DNA of 64,000 nucleotides from Marinobacter nauticus (GTDB taxonomy: Bacteria; Pseudomonadota; Gammaproteobacteria; Pseudomonadales; Oleiphilaceae): NCBI RefSeq assembly GCF_003634635.1, contig NZ_RBJB01000002.1, positions 744,001 through 808,000 on the forward strand, in the 5' to 3' direction. The notes under the pieces were generated by a model that saw nothing but the letters and a program-made list of their open reading frames with translations, was not told the DNA's origin and did not search any database. Below, one piece after another: positions 35,737 through 44,130 of the stretch. A program made the translations under genes and the position numbers. Position 1 is the first letter of the stretch. Each line of letters begins with the position of its first letter.

Positions 35737-37461
35737 ATGGGGCAGCCGCTTCCGATATCACGCATTATGCACACGGGCGTCCTGCTTCAGTGTGAGCTGG
35801 ACACAACCATTGCCGATGCGGCTGCCCGGATGTCCGAAACCTCGGTCAGTTCCATTTTGATTACCGACGGCGGAACGGTTGTTGGTATCTGGACAGAACA
35901 TGACGCCCTGGCGATCGACTTTACAGATCCCGAAACATTCCGGCAGCCGGTAAGTACGGTGATGAGCTCACCTGTGCTGTCCCTGCCCGAGACTCTGGAT
36001 GCCGGTGAAGCCGCGGTTCGTTTGCGTGATACCGGAAAACGCCATTTTCTGGTGACTAACAGTAGTGGCAAACCGGTCGGTATCCTTTCCCAAACCGATC
36101 TGGCCCTCAACCAGGGCCTGGAACCCTACTTGCGACTTAGGGAAGTGCGGGCGGCCGTACCGCGCCCGCCACTGGTGGTTCGGGGCGACCAGTCTCTGGC
36201 GGAAGTGGCCAGTTACATGCATCGCCATCATGCCGATGCGGTGGTGGTCGATTGCGGCGAGGAAGGCTTGGGGATTCTGACCGAGCGGGATATGGTCCGG
36301 TTTATTGCCCGCCACACCAGCAACACCCTGGTCAATGAATTGGCGACCCGGCCTCTTCTCACCGTAAACGAAGAAGACCCGCTGATTCACGCACGTGATC
36401 TGCTGATAGATCATCGCATCCGCCATCTTGCCGTGGTCAATCAGCTTGGAGAGGTTACCGGCCTGATCGGTTATCACGACATGCTGACCGGCGCTGAGCA
36501 GATGTATCTGGACGATCTTCGCGAAGCCCTCGAACAAAGGGATCAGGCCCTGGCCAAATCGAGGCGAACCCTGCAACTGGCGGAGCGGGTCATTGAATCG
36601 TCTTTTGAAGGCATAATGGTGACCGACAAAGACGTCTGCATTGAATTCGTCAACCCGGCATTCACCCAACTGACCGGTTATACCGCCGAAGAGGTCATCG
36701 GTCGGTCACCGGATCTGCTCTCATCCGGGCGCCACGACAGCGAGTTCTACCGGCGCATGTGGAATTCCCTGGAAACCCACGGCTACTGGCGCGGAGAAAT
36801 CTGGAATCGCCGAAAAACCGGTGAGCTTTATCTGGAACTACTGACCATTACGGCAATCACCGACGATGACGGCAATACCACACATTACGCGGGCCTGTTC
36901 ACGGATATCACGCAAAATCGCAGGAACGAGGAACAGATCCGACAGCTAGCCTACTACGATGCCCTCACCGGTGTGCCGAACCGACGATTGCTGGAAGACC
37001 GGCTGGAGCACGCCATTCGCCATGCCCATCGCAAGGAAATGCTGCTTGCAGTGATGTTTATGGATCTGGACCGTTTCAAGGAAGTGAACGACACCCTGGG
37101 CCATGCGGTGGGGGATGACCTGTTGCTTCAGTTCACTACCAGGGTAAAAGACTGCCTGCGGGAAGACGACACACTCGCCCGACTTGGAGGCGACGAGTTT
37201 ATTGTGCTGCTACCGGAGATGGAACGGCTATCCGACGTGTTTGCCGTGGCCGACAGGCTGATTGAAGCAAACAAACGGCCCTATCAGATCAACGGCAACC
37301 AGATAAACGTGGGTTCAAGCATTGGCATCAGCCTGTATCCGGAAGACGGTACCACCGTTCAGGAACTGATCAACGGCGCCGACATCGCCATGTATCGTGC
37401 CAAGCGGGAGGGGCGAAACCGCTACAAGCTGTTTGCGCCCCACACTGTCGAAAGCGCCTGA
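35737..37461 (+). CDS. CBS-PAS-GGDEF diguanylate cyclase
   Basis: A 574-residue soluble protein. Four CBS motifs occupy about residues 5-265 (for example SETSVSSILITDGGTVVGIWTEHD and IRHLAVVNQLGEVTGLIGY), a coiled linker follows, then a PAS domain (about 290-405, DVCIEFVNPAFTQLTGYTAEEVIG) and a GGDEF domain. The motif GGDEF lies at 484-488 and the I-site REDD precedes it, so it should make c-di-GMP with product inhibition. No EAL domain. CBS domains bind adenine nucleotides and may link c-di-GMP output to energy charge. ATG 35737 follows ACAGGAG; earlier starts overlap phaC. Positioned just after phaC, which invites a link between storage polymer and c-di-GMP, but co-transcription is only suggested by position. 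Confidence 0.92.
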   Translation: MGQPLPISRIMHTGVLLQCELDTTIADAAARMSETSVSSILITDGGTVVGIWTEHDALAIDFTDPETFRQPVSTVMSSPVLSLPETLDAGEAAVRLRDTGKRHFLVTNSSGKPVGILSQTDLALNQGLEPYLRLREVRAAVPRPPLVVRGDQSLAEVASYMHRHHADAVVVDCGEEGLGILTERDMVRFIARHTSNTLVNELATRPLLTVNEEDPLIHARDLLIDHRIRHLAVVNQLGEVTGLIGYHDMLTGAEQMYLDDLREALEQRDQALAKSRRTLQLAERVIESSFEGIMVTDKDVCIEFVNPAFTQLTGYTAEEVIGRSPDLLSSGRHDSEFYRRMWNSLETHGYWRGEIWNRRKTGELYLELLTITAITDDDGNTTHYAGLFTDITQNRRNEEQIRQLAYYDALTGVPNRRLLEDRLEHAIRHAHRKEMLLAVMFMDLDRFKEVNDTLGHAVGDDLLLQFTTRVKDCLREDDTLARLGGDEFIVLLPEMERLSDVFAVADRLIEANKRPYQINGNQINVGSSIGISLYPEDGTTVQELINGADIAMYRAKREGRNRYKLFAPHTVESA

Positions 37462-37502
37462 TCAGGAGCGATCCTTCACCACCCCTGATCCGGAGCCAAC
37501 CG

Positions 37503-38483
37503 TCAGCTCGACAACAGCTCGATCGGATAACGAATGGTGGTCTTGTCGACTCCTGGTCGTGCTCCAAAGTCTACCAGCCGCAACCGGTTGCAGATCTTGT
37601 TCTCAAGTGCCGGTTCATTGAGTGTTGACTCCACAACCGAGCAACTGGACACCGCACCATTCGGCTCGATAACCAGTTCGGGCGTGATACTGCCCTGCAG
37701 CGAGGGTTTTCGGCGCAGCTCGCGATTGTAGATGCTGTAAATGGCGGACTTGTTGGCATCCATGGTGCGGCGCAACTCCTCCCGGCTACGCGATTTCGAG
37801 GCAATTTCCTGCTGCTCCCTGCGCACCGTCTCTTTTACCGAAGCCACACGTTCCGCCTCGGCCACCTCCGCGCGCTCCCGTTCTGCCAGGGCAAGCTCAC
37901 GGGTTTCCCGGCTCAAAGCGGTTTCGTTCACGCCACTACTGCGGGTGTTTTCGGTAGCGCGGGAAGCCAGGGTATCACCGGTCTTCCTGGCGATCGGCTC
38001 GGCCGTATTGGTAACCGGACTATCCAGTTTGACCGATTCCGCCAGCGAACTGATCTTCGACAGCTCGTTGCCCATGGCCAGAATACCGGTGTTTTTCGCC
38101 TTTTCCCGAGCCTTGGCCACCTCTTCCGGTTTGGGCTCTGGTTCCGGTTTTTCAGCCACTTCCGGTTCTGGAATAACCGGCGCTGGAGCGGGTTCGGGTT
38201 TTGGTTTTGGCTCAGGCTTCGCCTGCTCCACCGGCTTTTCCTCAGGCTTTGGCGGCTCGGGCTCTGGCAATATCGGCTTGGGTGGCTCCTTTTTCTCAAC
38301 AATCAGCTTCGCCAACTGGGGCGGCAAGGCTTCCTGTTCCTGCCGATCCTGTTCCGGCAACTCAACCCAACTCACATAGCCCGCGAAAATCAGAAACAGG
38401 GGCACCACGACAACCGCCGCCGCCAACAGTCTCTTGCGCTCTCCCCTCTCCTGATTCCAGGGCAATCCGTAGCGATAATCCAT
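37503..38483 (-). CDS. AgmX/TonB-like energy transducer
   Basis: A 326-residue protein. One membrane helix (about residues 20-40, LLAAAVVVVPLFLIFAGYV) is followed by a long Pro/Glu/Lys-rich periplasmic spacer (about 60-125), a charged coiled region with many Arg/Glu (about 185-240) and a C-terminal AgmX/PglI-type domain (ELVIEPNGAVSSCSVVESTLNEPALENKICNRLR...). Such domains resemble TonB C-terminal domains and pass force or energy from an ExbB-ExbD motor to the outer membrane. It is the last gene of an ExbB-ExbD-ExbD-AgmX set. A Cys pair (about residues 283 and 298) may form a disulfide. The start is ATG 38483, with ExbD ending 5 bases upstream. Confidence 0.82.
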   Translation of the reverse strand: MDYRYGLPWNQERGERKRLLAAAVVVVPLFLIFAGYVSWVELPEQDRQEQEALPPQLAKLIVEKKEPPKPILPEPEPPKPEEKPVEQAKPEPKPKPEPAPAPVIPEPEVAEKPEPEPKPEEVAKAREKAKNTGILAMGNELSKISSLAESVKLDSPVTNTAEPIARKTGDTLASRATENTRSSGVNETALSRETRELALAERERAEVAEAERVASVKETVRREQQEIASKSRSREELRRTMDANKSAIYSIYNRELRRKPSLQGSITPELVIEPNGAVSSCSVVESTLNEPALENKICNRLRLVDFGARPGVDKTTIRYPIELLSS

Positions 38484-38488
38484 TAGCT

Positions 38489-38989
38489 TCAGGCCCCCTG
38501 TTCCGTGCGCTGATTAACCGCCAGGGAAATGCTGGCATAACCGGCGTCCACACAGGTGGACATGATTTTCTTGAGCAGCTCGTAAGGAAGTTCCCGGTCC
38601 GCAAGAATGGTAATGGGGCGACCGGCCTCCGGTGCTGGCGCCGACGAACGACTGGCCTGGTAGTCGAGCTCCTGCTTCAGCGATGGCTCAACCTGCCCCT
38701 CGAAGGTCTGGAACGCGTCGCGTTTCACCACCAGCCGGCCGTTCACCAGGATATCCCGGTCGGTCACGGTTAGTGCCAGTACATCACCCGGGGGCTGTTG
38801 GGCAGTCGAATCGGGCAATTTGATGGTGTTGTTCTGGTTGAGTACCTGTACGTCAGACGAAGAGTTCACCATCAGGAAGAACACGAGGATGGTAAAAATA
38901 TCCATCAGCGACACCAGGTTCATTTTTCCCTGGCTTTTGTTGCGCCGGTAATGCCGTTTCAGACGACGGGCCTTGGCGGATTCTTTCAT
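38489..38989 (-). CDS. ExbD/TolR-family protein, second copy
   Basis: A 166-residue ExbD/TolR-type protein: basic N-terminus (RRLKRHYRRNKSQGKMN), one membrane helix with the motor Asp (LVSLMDIFTILVFFLMVNSS, Asp at residue 30), then a periplasmic domain ending in a long helical/beta part. The Asp in the helix is required for proton flow in ExbD and TolR. Its ATG overlaps the stop of the preceding ExbD (ATGA). Two ExbD copies in series with one ExbB/TolQ is also the layout of the Agl motor of Myxococcus, which has two TolR-like proteins. Confidence 0.88.
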   Translation of the reverse strand: MKESAKARRLKRHYRRNKSQGKMNLVSLMDIFTILVFFLMVNSSSDVQVLNQNNTIKLPDSTAQQPPGDVLALTVTDRDILVNGRLVVKRDAFQTFEGQVEPSLKQELDYQASRSSAPAPEAGRPITILADRELPYELLKKIMSTCVDAGYASISLAVNQRTEQGA

Positions 38990-39498
38990 GAACTCACCTC
39001 TGCGGATCCCGAGGTCTGGGCCGGCGCATCACCCAGTGAGATCTCGGGGAACAGTTCCGCCTCCACCACATTGCCGGCTACGACCGCCTCGTACGAGCGA
39101 ACCGTATCCATCACCGAGACCAGAGACTGATACGAGGTCTGGCGGGAAGGCATGATGATCACGTCCTTCTTGTCCGGAACACGGCTCTTGATTTCCTTCA
39201 TCACATCCTTCAGGAGAACGAAATCATGCTCGCCCTCACGCTGGGGGATATTCTTGATGACGCCGCCCTGGTTATCCGCAACGACCAGGCGATCGTCATA
39301 GATCACCACCTGGATCTGCAGCTCTTCCGCCTGCTCGGCCGACAGGCTCTCACCGGTCGGGAAGTTGAGTTCCAGAACGCTGGTGTGGGCGAACACCATA
39401 TTCAGCAGCAGTACCGGCACCAGCACTATCATGAGATTCATGAAGGGCGTGATGTCGAGATCTGCCTCACTTTGTAGGCGACGATGCTTCCGTCTCAT
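38986..39498 (-). CDS. ExbD/TolR-family protein, first copy
   Basis: A 170-residue ExbD-type protein. The segment SEADLDITPFMNLMIVLVPVLLLNMVFAHTS contains the single membrane helix and, just before it, the Asp-Ile-Thr-Pro motif usual in ExbD/TolR (Asp14 region, with LDITPFMNLM). The periplasmic domain follows. It is not a duplicate of the second copy in sequence, so the pair are distant paralogues with probably different roles in the stator. ATG 39498 follows AGGATGTCAGGCC; a longer upstream frame is not used. Encoded 25 bases after the ExbB gene. Confidence 0.88.
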   Translation of the reverse strand: MRRKHRRLQSEADLDITPFMNLMIVLVPVLLLNMVFAHTSVLELNFPTGESLSAEQAEELQIQVVIYDDRLVVADNQGGVIKNIPQREGEHDFVLLKDVMKEIKSRVPDKKDVIIMPSRQTSYQSLVSVMDTVRSYEAVVAGNVVEAELFPEISLGDAPAQTSGSAEVSS

Positions 39499-39523
39499 GG
39501 CCTGACATCCTTCTGGCTGGTTA

Positions 39524-40231
39524 TCAGGCCGGGCTACCGGCCGGTGTCGCGACCTGTGCCGGCGCAGCGGCAGTCTGACCCTGTGGTTGTGCACCGGACT
39601 TGTTGCCGGAGCCATCGCTGAGGAGGTTCAGAACCTTGATGCCGGCCATCTCGAAGCTATCAACAATCTCGTTGGTCTTGGTTTGCAGCAGCGAATGGAT
39701 CAGCAGCATCGGAATGGCTGACATCAGGCCAAACGCTGTAGTGTTCATGGCGACCGAGATGCTCTGGGACAACAGGCTCGCTTTCTGGGCCGGATCCGCT
39801 GCGGCTACTGCGGTAAAGGCGGCAATCAGGCCGATAATGGTACCAAGCAGGCCCAGCAGCGTGGCAATGTTGGCCAGTGTTGCCAGGTACTGTGTGCGCT
39901 TTTCCAGCCGAGGCATAACATCCAGCAACCCCTCTTCCATGGCGTATTCGATCTCTTCGCGACCCTGGCGGCGGGCGAGGCGCTGAAGGCCGAAGCCGAT
40001 CATGGTGGACATGGCACTACCGGACTCCTGAGTGTAATTCAGGGCGCCCCTCAGATCGCGCTTTGCAATCATCTGATGCAGGCGGTTGAAATCCCGACGG
40101 TTGGTCAGTTTCTGGGCGGAAAGGTAGACGTAACGTTCAATGGCTACAATGAGTCCGATGATCAGCACAACGGCGATCGGAAACATAAAAAAGCCACCTT
40201 CCTGGAAGAAGCGAACGGCGGTATCGATCAT
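39524..40231 (-). CDS. MotA/TolQ/ExbB proton channel protein
   Basis: A 235-residue inner-membrane protein of the MotA/TolQ/ExbB family with three membrane helices (about residues 14-34, 125-150 and 165-190). The family block ATLLGLLGTIIGLIAAFTAVAAADPAQKASLLSQSISVAMNTTAFGLMSAIPMLLIHSLL contains the conserved Thr and Gly residues of the channel. It should form, with the two ExbD proteins, a proton-driven stator that works on the AgmX/TonB-like protein. C-terminal 30 residues are Gln/Ala-rich. The 133-bp gap upstream (40232-40364) separates it from the next gene and may hold an internal promoter, though I see no convincing one. Confidence 0.93.
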   Translation of the reverse strand: MIDTAVRFFQEGGFFMFPIAVVLIIGLIVAIERYVYLSAQKLTNRRDFNRLHQMIAKRDLRGALNYTQESGSAMSTMIGFGLQRLARRQGREEIEYAMEEGLLDVMPRLEKRTQYLATLANIATLLGLLGTIIGLIAAFTAVAAADPAQKASLLSQSISVAMNTTAFGLMSAIPMLLIHSLLQTKTNEIVDSFEMAGIKVLNLLSDGSGNKSGAQPQGQTAAAPAQVATPAGSPA

Positions 40232-40364
40232 TTTCTGGGCACTCCATGGTCCGTTTTCAGATCAGTCTATTCGCGAGCTCGCCCGGACAGGGTAAGTTCG
40301 CGCAAGTCTGTGTGAGGGTTTGTTTATTTTTGCGCAAGAACACAGAGCAGATGTGAGGAATGTC

Positions 40365-40676
40365 TCACTCCGACGATTCATCTGCCGGTTGTGTCTGTTT
40401 CAGGAATTCGTTGTGGTATTGCACCAGCCTCTGGAATTCATATCGTTCCAGCGGCGCAATCCCCTGATTAACCATGAGCCGCTCGTCTGGCGCCCGAAGT
40501 TGTTCAACTTCCGGTGGTTGCCAGGGCACCAGATACATGACTGTGGGCACTTCCTGGTCGCCACGAATGCGGGTACCTTCGATGGTTACCACACCCGGGG
40601 TGTCCTGGGCGTAAAGCATGGGCGCCGCAGCTATCAGAGCGGAAGCGGCCAGAATGATCGGCGCAAGACGTTTCAT
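40365..40676 (-). CDS. Small exported hypothetical protein
   Basis: A 103-residue protein with a signal peptide (residues 1-23, cut after LYAQ). The mature part (GVVTIEGTRIRGDQEVPTVMYLVPWQPPEVEQL) has no Cys and no known motif that I recognise. It ends in a charged tail (KQTQPADESSE). It lies 15 bases after the TPR lipoprotein gene and upstream of ExbB, within the leftward cluster. It may be a periplasmic adaptor between motor and envelope proteins; that is only positional inference. Confidence 0.75.
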   Translation of the reverse strand: MKRLAPIILAASALIAAAPMLYAQDTPGVVTIEGTRIRGDQEVPTVMYLVPWQPPEVEQLRAPDERLMVNQGIAPLERYEFQRLVQYHNEFLKQTQPADESSE

Positions 40677-40691
40677 ATCAGCCTATCCAAA

Positions 40692-41261
40692 TCAGATCCT
40701 GTTTTTCGCATCAAATATCCAGTCTTCCAGTCTCGGGTGCGGTTCGCTGGCAGCCGATTGATAACGCTCATAGAGTTCGATCGCATCGGCAGGGTTACCC
40801 AGATAGATATCCAGCAGGAAGGCCAGATTAAGAATCGCAGGCGCGTAATCCGGATCCGCCGCCAACGCAGCTCGGTAATACCGTTCCGCCTCATCGAATT
40901 CTCCGGCATTTCGGGCAATCACGCCCAGATGATTCAACGCCTGGACATGCTCAGGATTGACTGCCCGCGCGCGCTCAAACCATTCTTTCGCGCCATCGGC
41001 GTCCCCTTCCCGGAAAGCAATGATGCCAAGGTTGGCCATGGGGCCGGCTTTGTCCGGATAGTTCCGGGCCAATTGTTCAAAAACGGTCCGGGCTTCGGCA
41101 AAGTTGCCCTGCTCCATGGCCTTGACCGCTTCGCTGAATGACGCCTCAAGGACAGCCTGCTCAGCCTGAGGATCAGATTCTGGCGGCGTCGGGGCCGTGA
41201 CACATCCAGACAACGCGACTGACAACAAAAGACAGAGACCACAGGTCTTAATCAAGTTCAT
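40692..41261 (-). CDS. TPR-repeat lipoprotein
   Basis: A 189-residue lipoprotein with lipobox LSGC (about residues 17-20 of MNLIKTCGLCLLLSVALSGC). The mature protein has about three tetratricopeptide repeats: FAEARTVFEQLARNYPDKAGPMANLGIIAFREGDADGAKEWFERARAVNPEHVQALNHLGVIARNAGEFDEAERYYRAALAADPDYAPAILNLAFLL. TPR lipoproteins often act as scaffolds in the periplasm. Start ATG 41261 after a G-rich site; overlap of 14 bases with the next upstream gene. Same operon as the ExbB-ExbD-AgmX set. Confidence 0.88.
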   Translation of the reverse strand: MNLIKTCGLCLLLSVALSGCVTAPTPPESDPQAEQAVLEASFSEAVKAMEQGNFAEARTVFEQLARNYPDKAGPMANLGIIAFREGDADGAKEWFERARAVNPEHVQALNHLGVIARNAGEFDEAERYYRAALAADPDYAPAILNLAFLLDIYLGNPADAIELYERYQSAASEPHPRLEDWIFDAKNRI

Positions 41262-44130
41262 AGACAACCCCCGAGGTCACTTCTTCCTTCCGGTAGCGCC
41301 CTGGCAGCAGGACTTTCAGGGCCTCGTAGCTGCGCTTGACCCACTCATCGAATATGCCCTCGCGGGCCCGCCGGATGTTCTGCTCGTGGATATCGATGGC
41401 GTTGTCTTCGAATGGATAGGCCTGCTCTTCCAACAAAAGCTCGTACTGGGCCAGCTCAAGCTCACTCAACCCGGTGGGCCGCTCCGAATCCATCAGATCG
41501 GCACCGAGGCGTCCATAGATATGGGCAATCTGGTATCCGGCCTCGGTTGCGAACGTCGAAAGGCCGTAACTGGCGGTTTTCTTGTAGGCATTAACTGCCC
41601 GTTCAAGCGCATCGGTCTTTGCAGCCATGCTCTCATTCAGTGGCAACGTCAGGCGAATGTTGTCATACCGGGCAAGCGCTTCGCGGGCGAGAATGGCCGA
41701 AGCTGACGCGGCAAGGTAGCGCATGCGGTCGTCCGCCGCGTCCGGATTCCGGTCCACCGTTTCCATTTGCTTGCGCAACCAGTAATTTCTTTTTACGGTG
41801 TCATCAGCTTGCTGATAGAGCTCAGCCAGCCGATTGGCCGCTTCCATGTAGACATCGGCCGGCTCGGGATGGCTGTTGGCGTAATTCCGCCAGGTATCGA
41901 TGGCCTTGTCACGGTTTCCGGCCTGATCGTACAGCTCTGCTGCAATCAACAGGTTTTCTCTTCGCTCTTCCGGCGTTGTCGCCAGAGCCACCATTTGTTG
42001 CAATTCGTCGGCTGCTCGCTCCCACTGCGCCGTCTCACGATAGGCCAACGCCAGTTTTGCCGGGACCGTATCAATCAATTCGTGGTCCGGGAAAGCCCTT
42101 CGGAAACCGGTCAGCACACCAATGGCCGGTTCCCAGAGCTTGGCGGTTATCAGAAGTGAGGCGGCATCGTATTCAGCGTTTGCCCTTAGTGCGGATTCCG
42201 GAACCACAGCACCGACTCGCAGGAACTCGCTGACGGCAGCTTCCACATTACCGGCATCGGCCAACTGCTCGGCCTGCCGATAGACCGCAGCGGCCAGGTT
42301 TTCACGTACTCCGCTTCTTCGCTCATCATCCTCGGCCATGGTTGCCAGGGCATCACGGTAAGCCTGCTCCGCCTCAGCGTACCGAGCCAGTTCAGAGAGG
42401 CTGTGACCAGAGAACAGTAAGGCTTCTGTCGTTAACTCAGCGGAAGGCGTGGGCTGCCAGGTCACAAGCCGGGCCGCCATATTGACGGTCTCTTCCCAGT
42501 TTTTCCGGTCAAGCTCCCGCTGCAGTGCAATGTAATACACCGCCGGGGCCCTGGTGTCTTCGGGAAACGCATTTGCAAACCTCAGCCGATTCAACTGCTG
42601 CAGTTCCTGATAAGCCGCCTGTTCTGATACGGATAGACTGTTCCAGGTTATTGAATACTCACGGAAAGCCAGAACCGACGCGTAGCCGGCTTCGGCTGCC
42701 CGCTCGGCCACCGTGTCCTCCGGGTAGTCATAGGCCACCCGCTCAAAAGCGGCGATCGCCGCCGGCCAATCTTCCAGCTCCAGATAGGTCTCACCCAGAA
42801 GGAACAGACGCTCCGGTGTGCGGGGATGATCCGGGAAGGTAGCGGCAAATTCTGCGTAATAGCTGGCGGCTTTGCGGTAGTGATCATCGGCCTGCTGCTG
42901 ATCGGAGGCCTCCCCTGCCAACAGGTACTGGCGGTCTGCCAGCTCAGGCAGGAGCTGCTCCAACTGCTGCTCAATGAAACCCATCGCATCCGGGCCCGCT
43001 GCCTGCCAGTAATCGCTGTAAATTCCGTAAAGGCTGACAAAGTCGGCCTTTCTTTCAGGGACGGTACGGGTGAAACCGGCCAGTTCCAGGGTATCGATAA
43101 TCCGGATGTGGTAGCGTGGCGCCCAGGGACTCGCCGGGTGGTCTTCTATGTAGGCCTCAAAGACGTCGATGGCATCACCGTATTGCTCCCGCTCCAGCAA
43201 GAGCTCGCTGTAGCGGTCGTAGACCAGGATTTCATAGGGACGTCCGCCCGTCTGGCGAAACAGCGCCTGCAGGGTTTCCGCTCCATCAAGGTAAGACAGG
43301 GACAGCCCTACGACCCGGAACAGATCCTCGATTAGCGTCTGGCTCCGCTGATCCACATCTTCCACCGGCTGGCCCTCAGGCATCACCAGATCAAGCACTT
43401 CTACATAGCTGAACAGGGCTTCCTGGTATTGCGCCTGCTTGAATAGACTCCAGCCCTTCATGTAGTGCGCGTTCACCAGAAACGAGGCATCGGCCATGCG
43501 CTCCTGGCTGGCCAGAGTAACCTCGCCGAAGGCCTGCTCGGCTTCCCGGTATCGGCCATCGATAAACAGCAGATCGCCGCGGCGAAACTGAGCTTCTATC
43601 CAGTAGTCCGAATCGGGGTACCGCCGGACCAGAGTATCCAGAGTATCGAGTTGCTGGGGCGTCGCGCCCCGAAGTTCCCAGGCCCTGGCAAGCTGATAAT
43701 AGATCTTGTCATTGCCCTCGCGCTCCGGGTATTCGGACAGAAGACGCTGGTAGGCCTCGATAGCACCGGCGAGCTCATCGACAGCGGTATCGGCCATTTT
43801 CCGCTCCGCCCGCTGGAATTCCAGATCGGCCAGCCGGTGGCGGATGGTAACCTGCTTGCGGGGATCGTCCACCAGCGGCAAAAGCGCCTTGTAGCTTTCC
43901 ATCACTGTTTCGATGGAGACATCATCCGCGGGGCCGCTGCCAGCCTCAATACCCTGAACCTGACGGGTTTCAGTCGCCGGAAGCGCGGCCAGGGTACCCT
44001 CACGGACCCTGGGCATTTCCTCGTCGCCGGCGGGCATCATCGACTGTAACATCTGACAGCCACTGGCCATGAGCAGCGCACCTGCTACGACAAGGCCTTT
44101 CACCATCTTTCCAGGAGTCCCGTTACTCAT
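41248..44130 (-). CDS. Large TPR-repeat lipoprotein, 960 aa
   Basis: A 960-residue lipoprotein with lipobox MASGC (about residues 20-24 of the ATG 44130 product). It consists almost entirely of tetratricopeptide-like helical repeats, for example YYQLARAWELRGATPQQLDTLDTLVRRYPDSDYWIEAQFRRGDLLFIDGRYREAEQAFGEV, and ends with a coiled region. Long periplasmic TPR proteins are scaffolds; in the Glt gliding machinery of myxobacteria TPR proteins bridge the motor and the outer membrane. ATG 44130 follows GGGAG and overlaps the upstream stop by 8 bases. No catalytic motif was seen. Function unknown. Confidence 0.88.
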   Translation of the reverse strand: MSNGTPGKMVKGLVVAGALLMASGCQMLQSMMPAGDEEMPRVREGTLAALPATETRQVQGIEAGSGPADDVSIETVMESYKALLPLVDDPRKQVTIRHRLADLEFQRAERKMADTAVDELAGAIEAYQRLLSEYPEREGNDKIYYQLARAWELRGATPQQLDTLDTLVRRYPDSDYWIEAQFRRGDLLFIDGRYREAEQAFGEVTLASQERMADASFLVNAHYMKGWSLFKQAQYQEALFSYVEVLDLVMPEGQPVEDVDQRSQTLIEDLFRVVGLSLSYLDGAETLQALFRQTGGRPYEILVYDRYSELLLEREQYGDAIDVFEAYIEDHPASPWAPRYHIRIIDTLELAGFTRTVPERKADFVSLYGIYSDYWQAAGPDAMGFIEQQLEQLLPELADRQYLLAGEASDQQQADDHYRKAASYYAEFAATFPDHPRTPERLFLLGETYLELEDWPAAIAAFERVAYDYPEDTVAERAAEAGYASVLAFREYSITWNSLSVSEQAAYQELQQLNRLRFANAFPEDTRAPAVYYIALQRELDRKNWEETVNMAARLVTWQPTPSAELTTEALLFSGHSLSELARYAEAEQAYRDALATMAEDDERRSGVRENLAAAVYRQAEQLADAGNVEAAVSEFLRVGAVVPESALRANAEYDAASLLITAKLWEPAIGVLTGFRRAFPDHELIDTVPAKLALAYRETAQWERAADELQQMVALATTPEERRENLLIAAELYDQAGNRDKAIDTWRNYANSHPEPADVYMEAANRLAELYQQADDTVKRNYWLRKQMETVDRNPDAADDRMRYLAASASAILAREALARYDNIRLTLPLNESMAAKTDALERAVNAYKKTASYGLSTFATEAGYQIAHIYGRLGADLMDSERPTGLSELELAQYELLLEEQAYPFEDNAIDIHEQNIRRAREGIFDEWVKRSYEALKVLLPGRYRKEEVTSGVVYELD

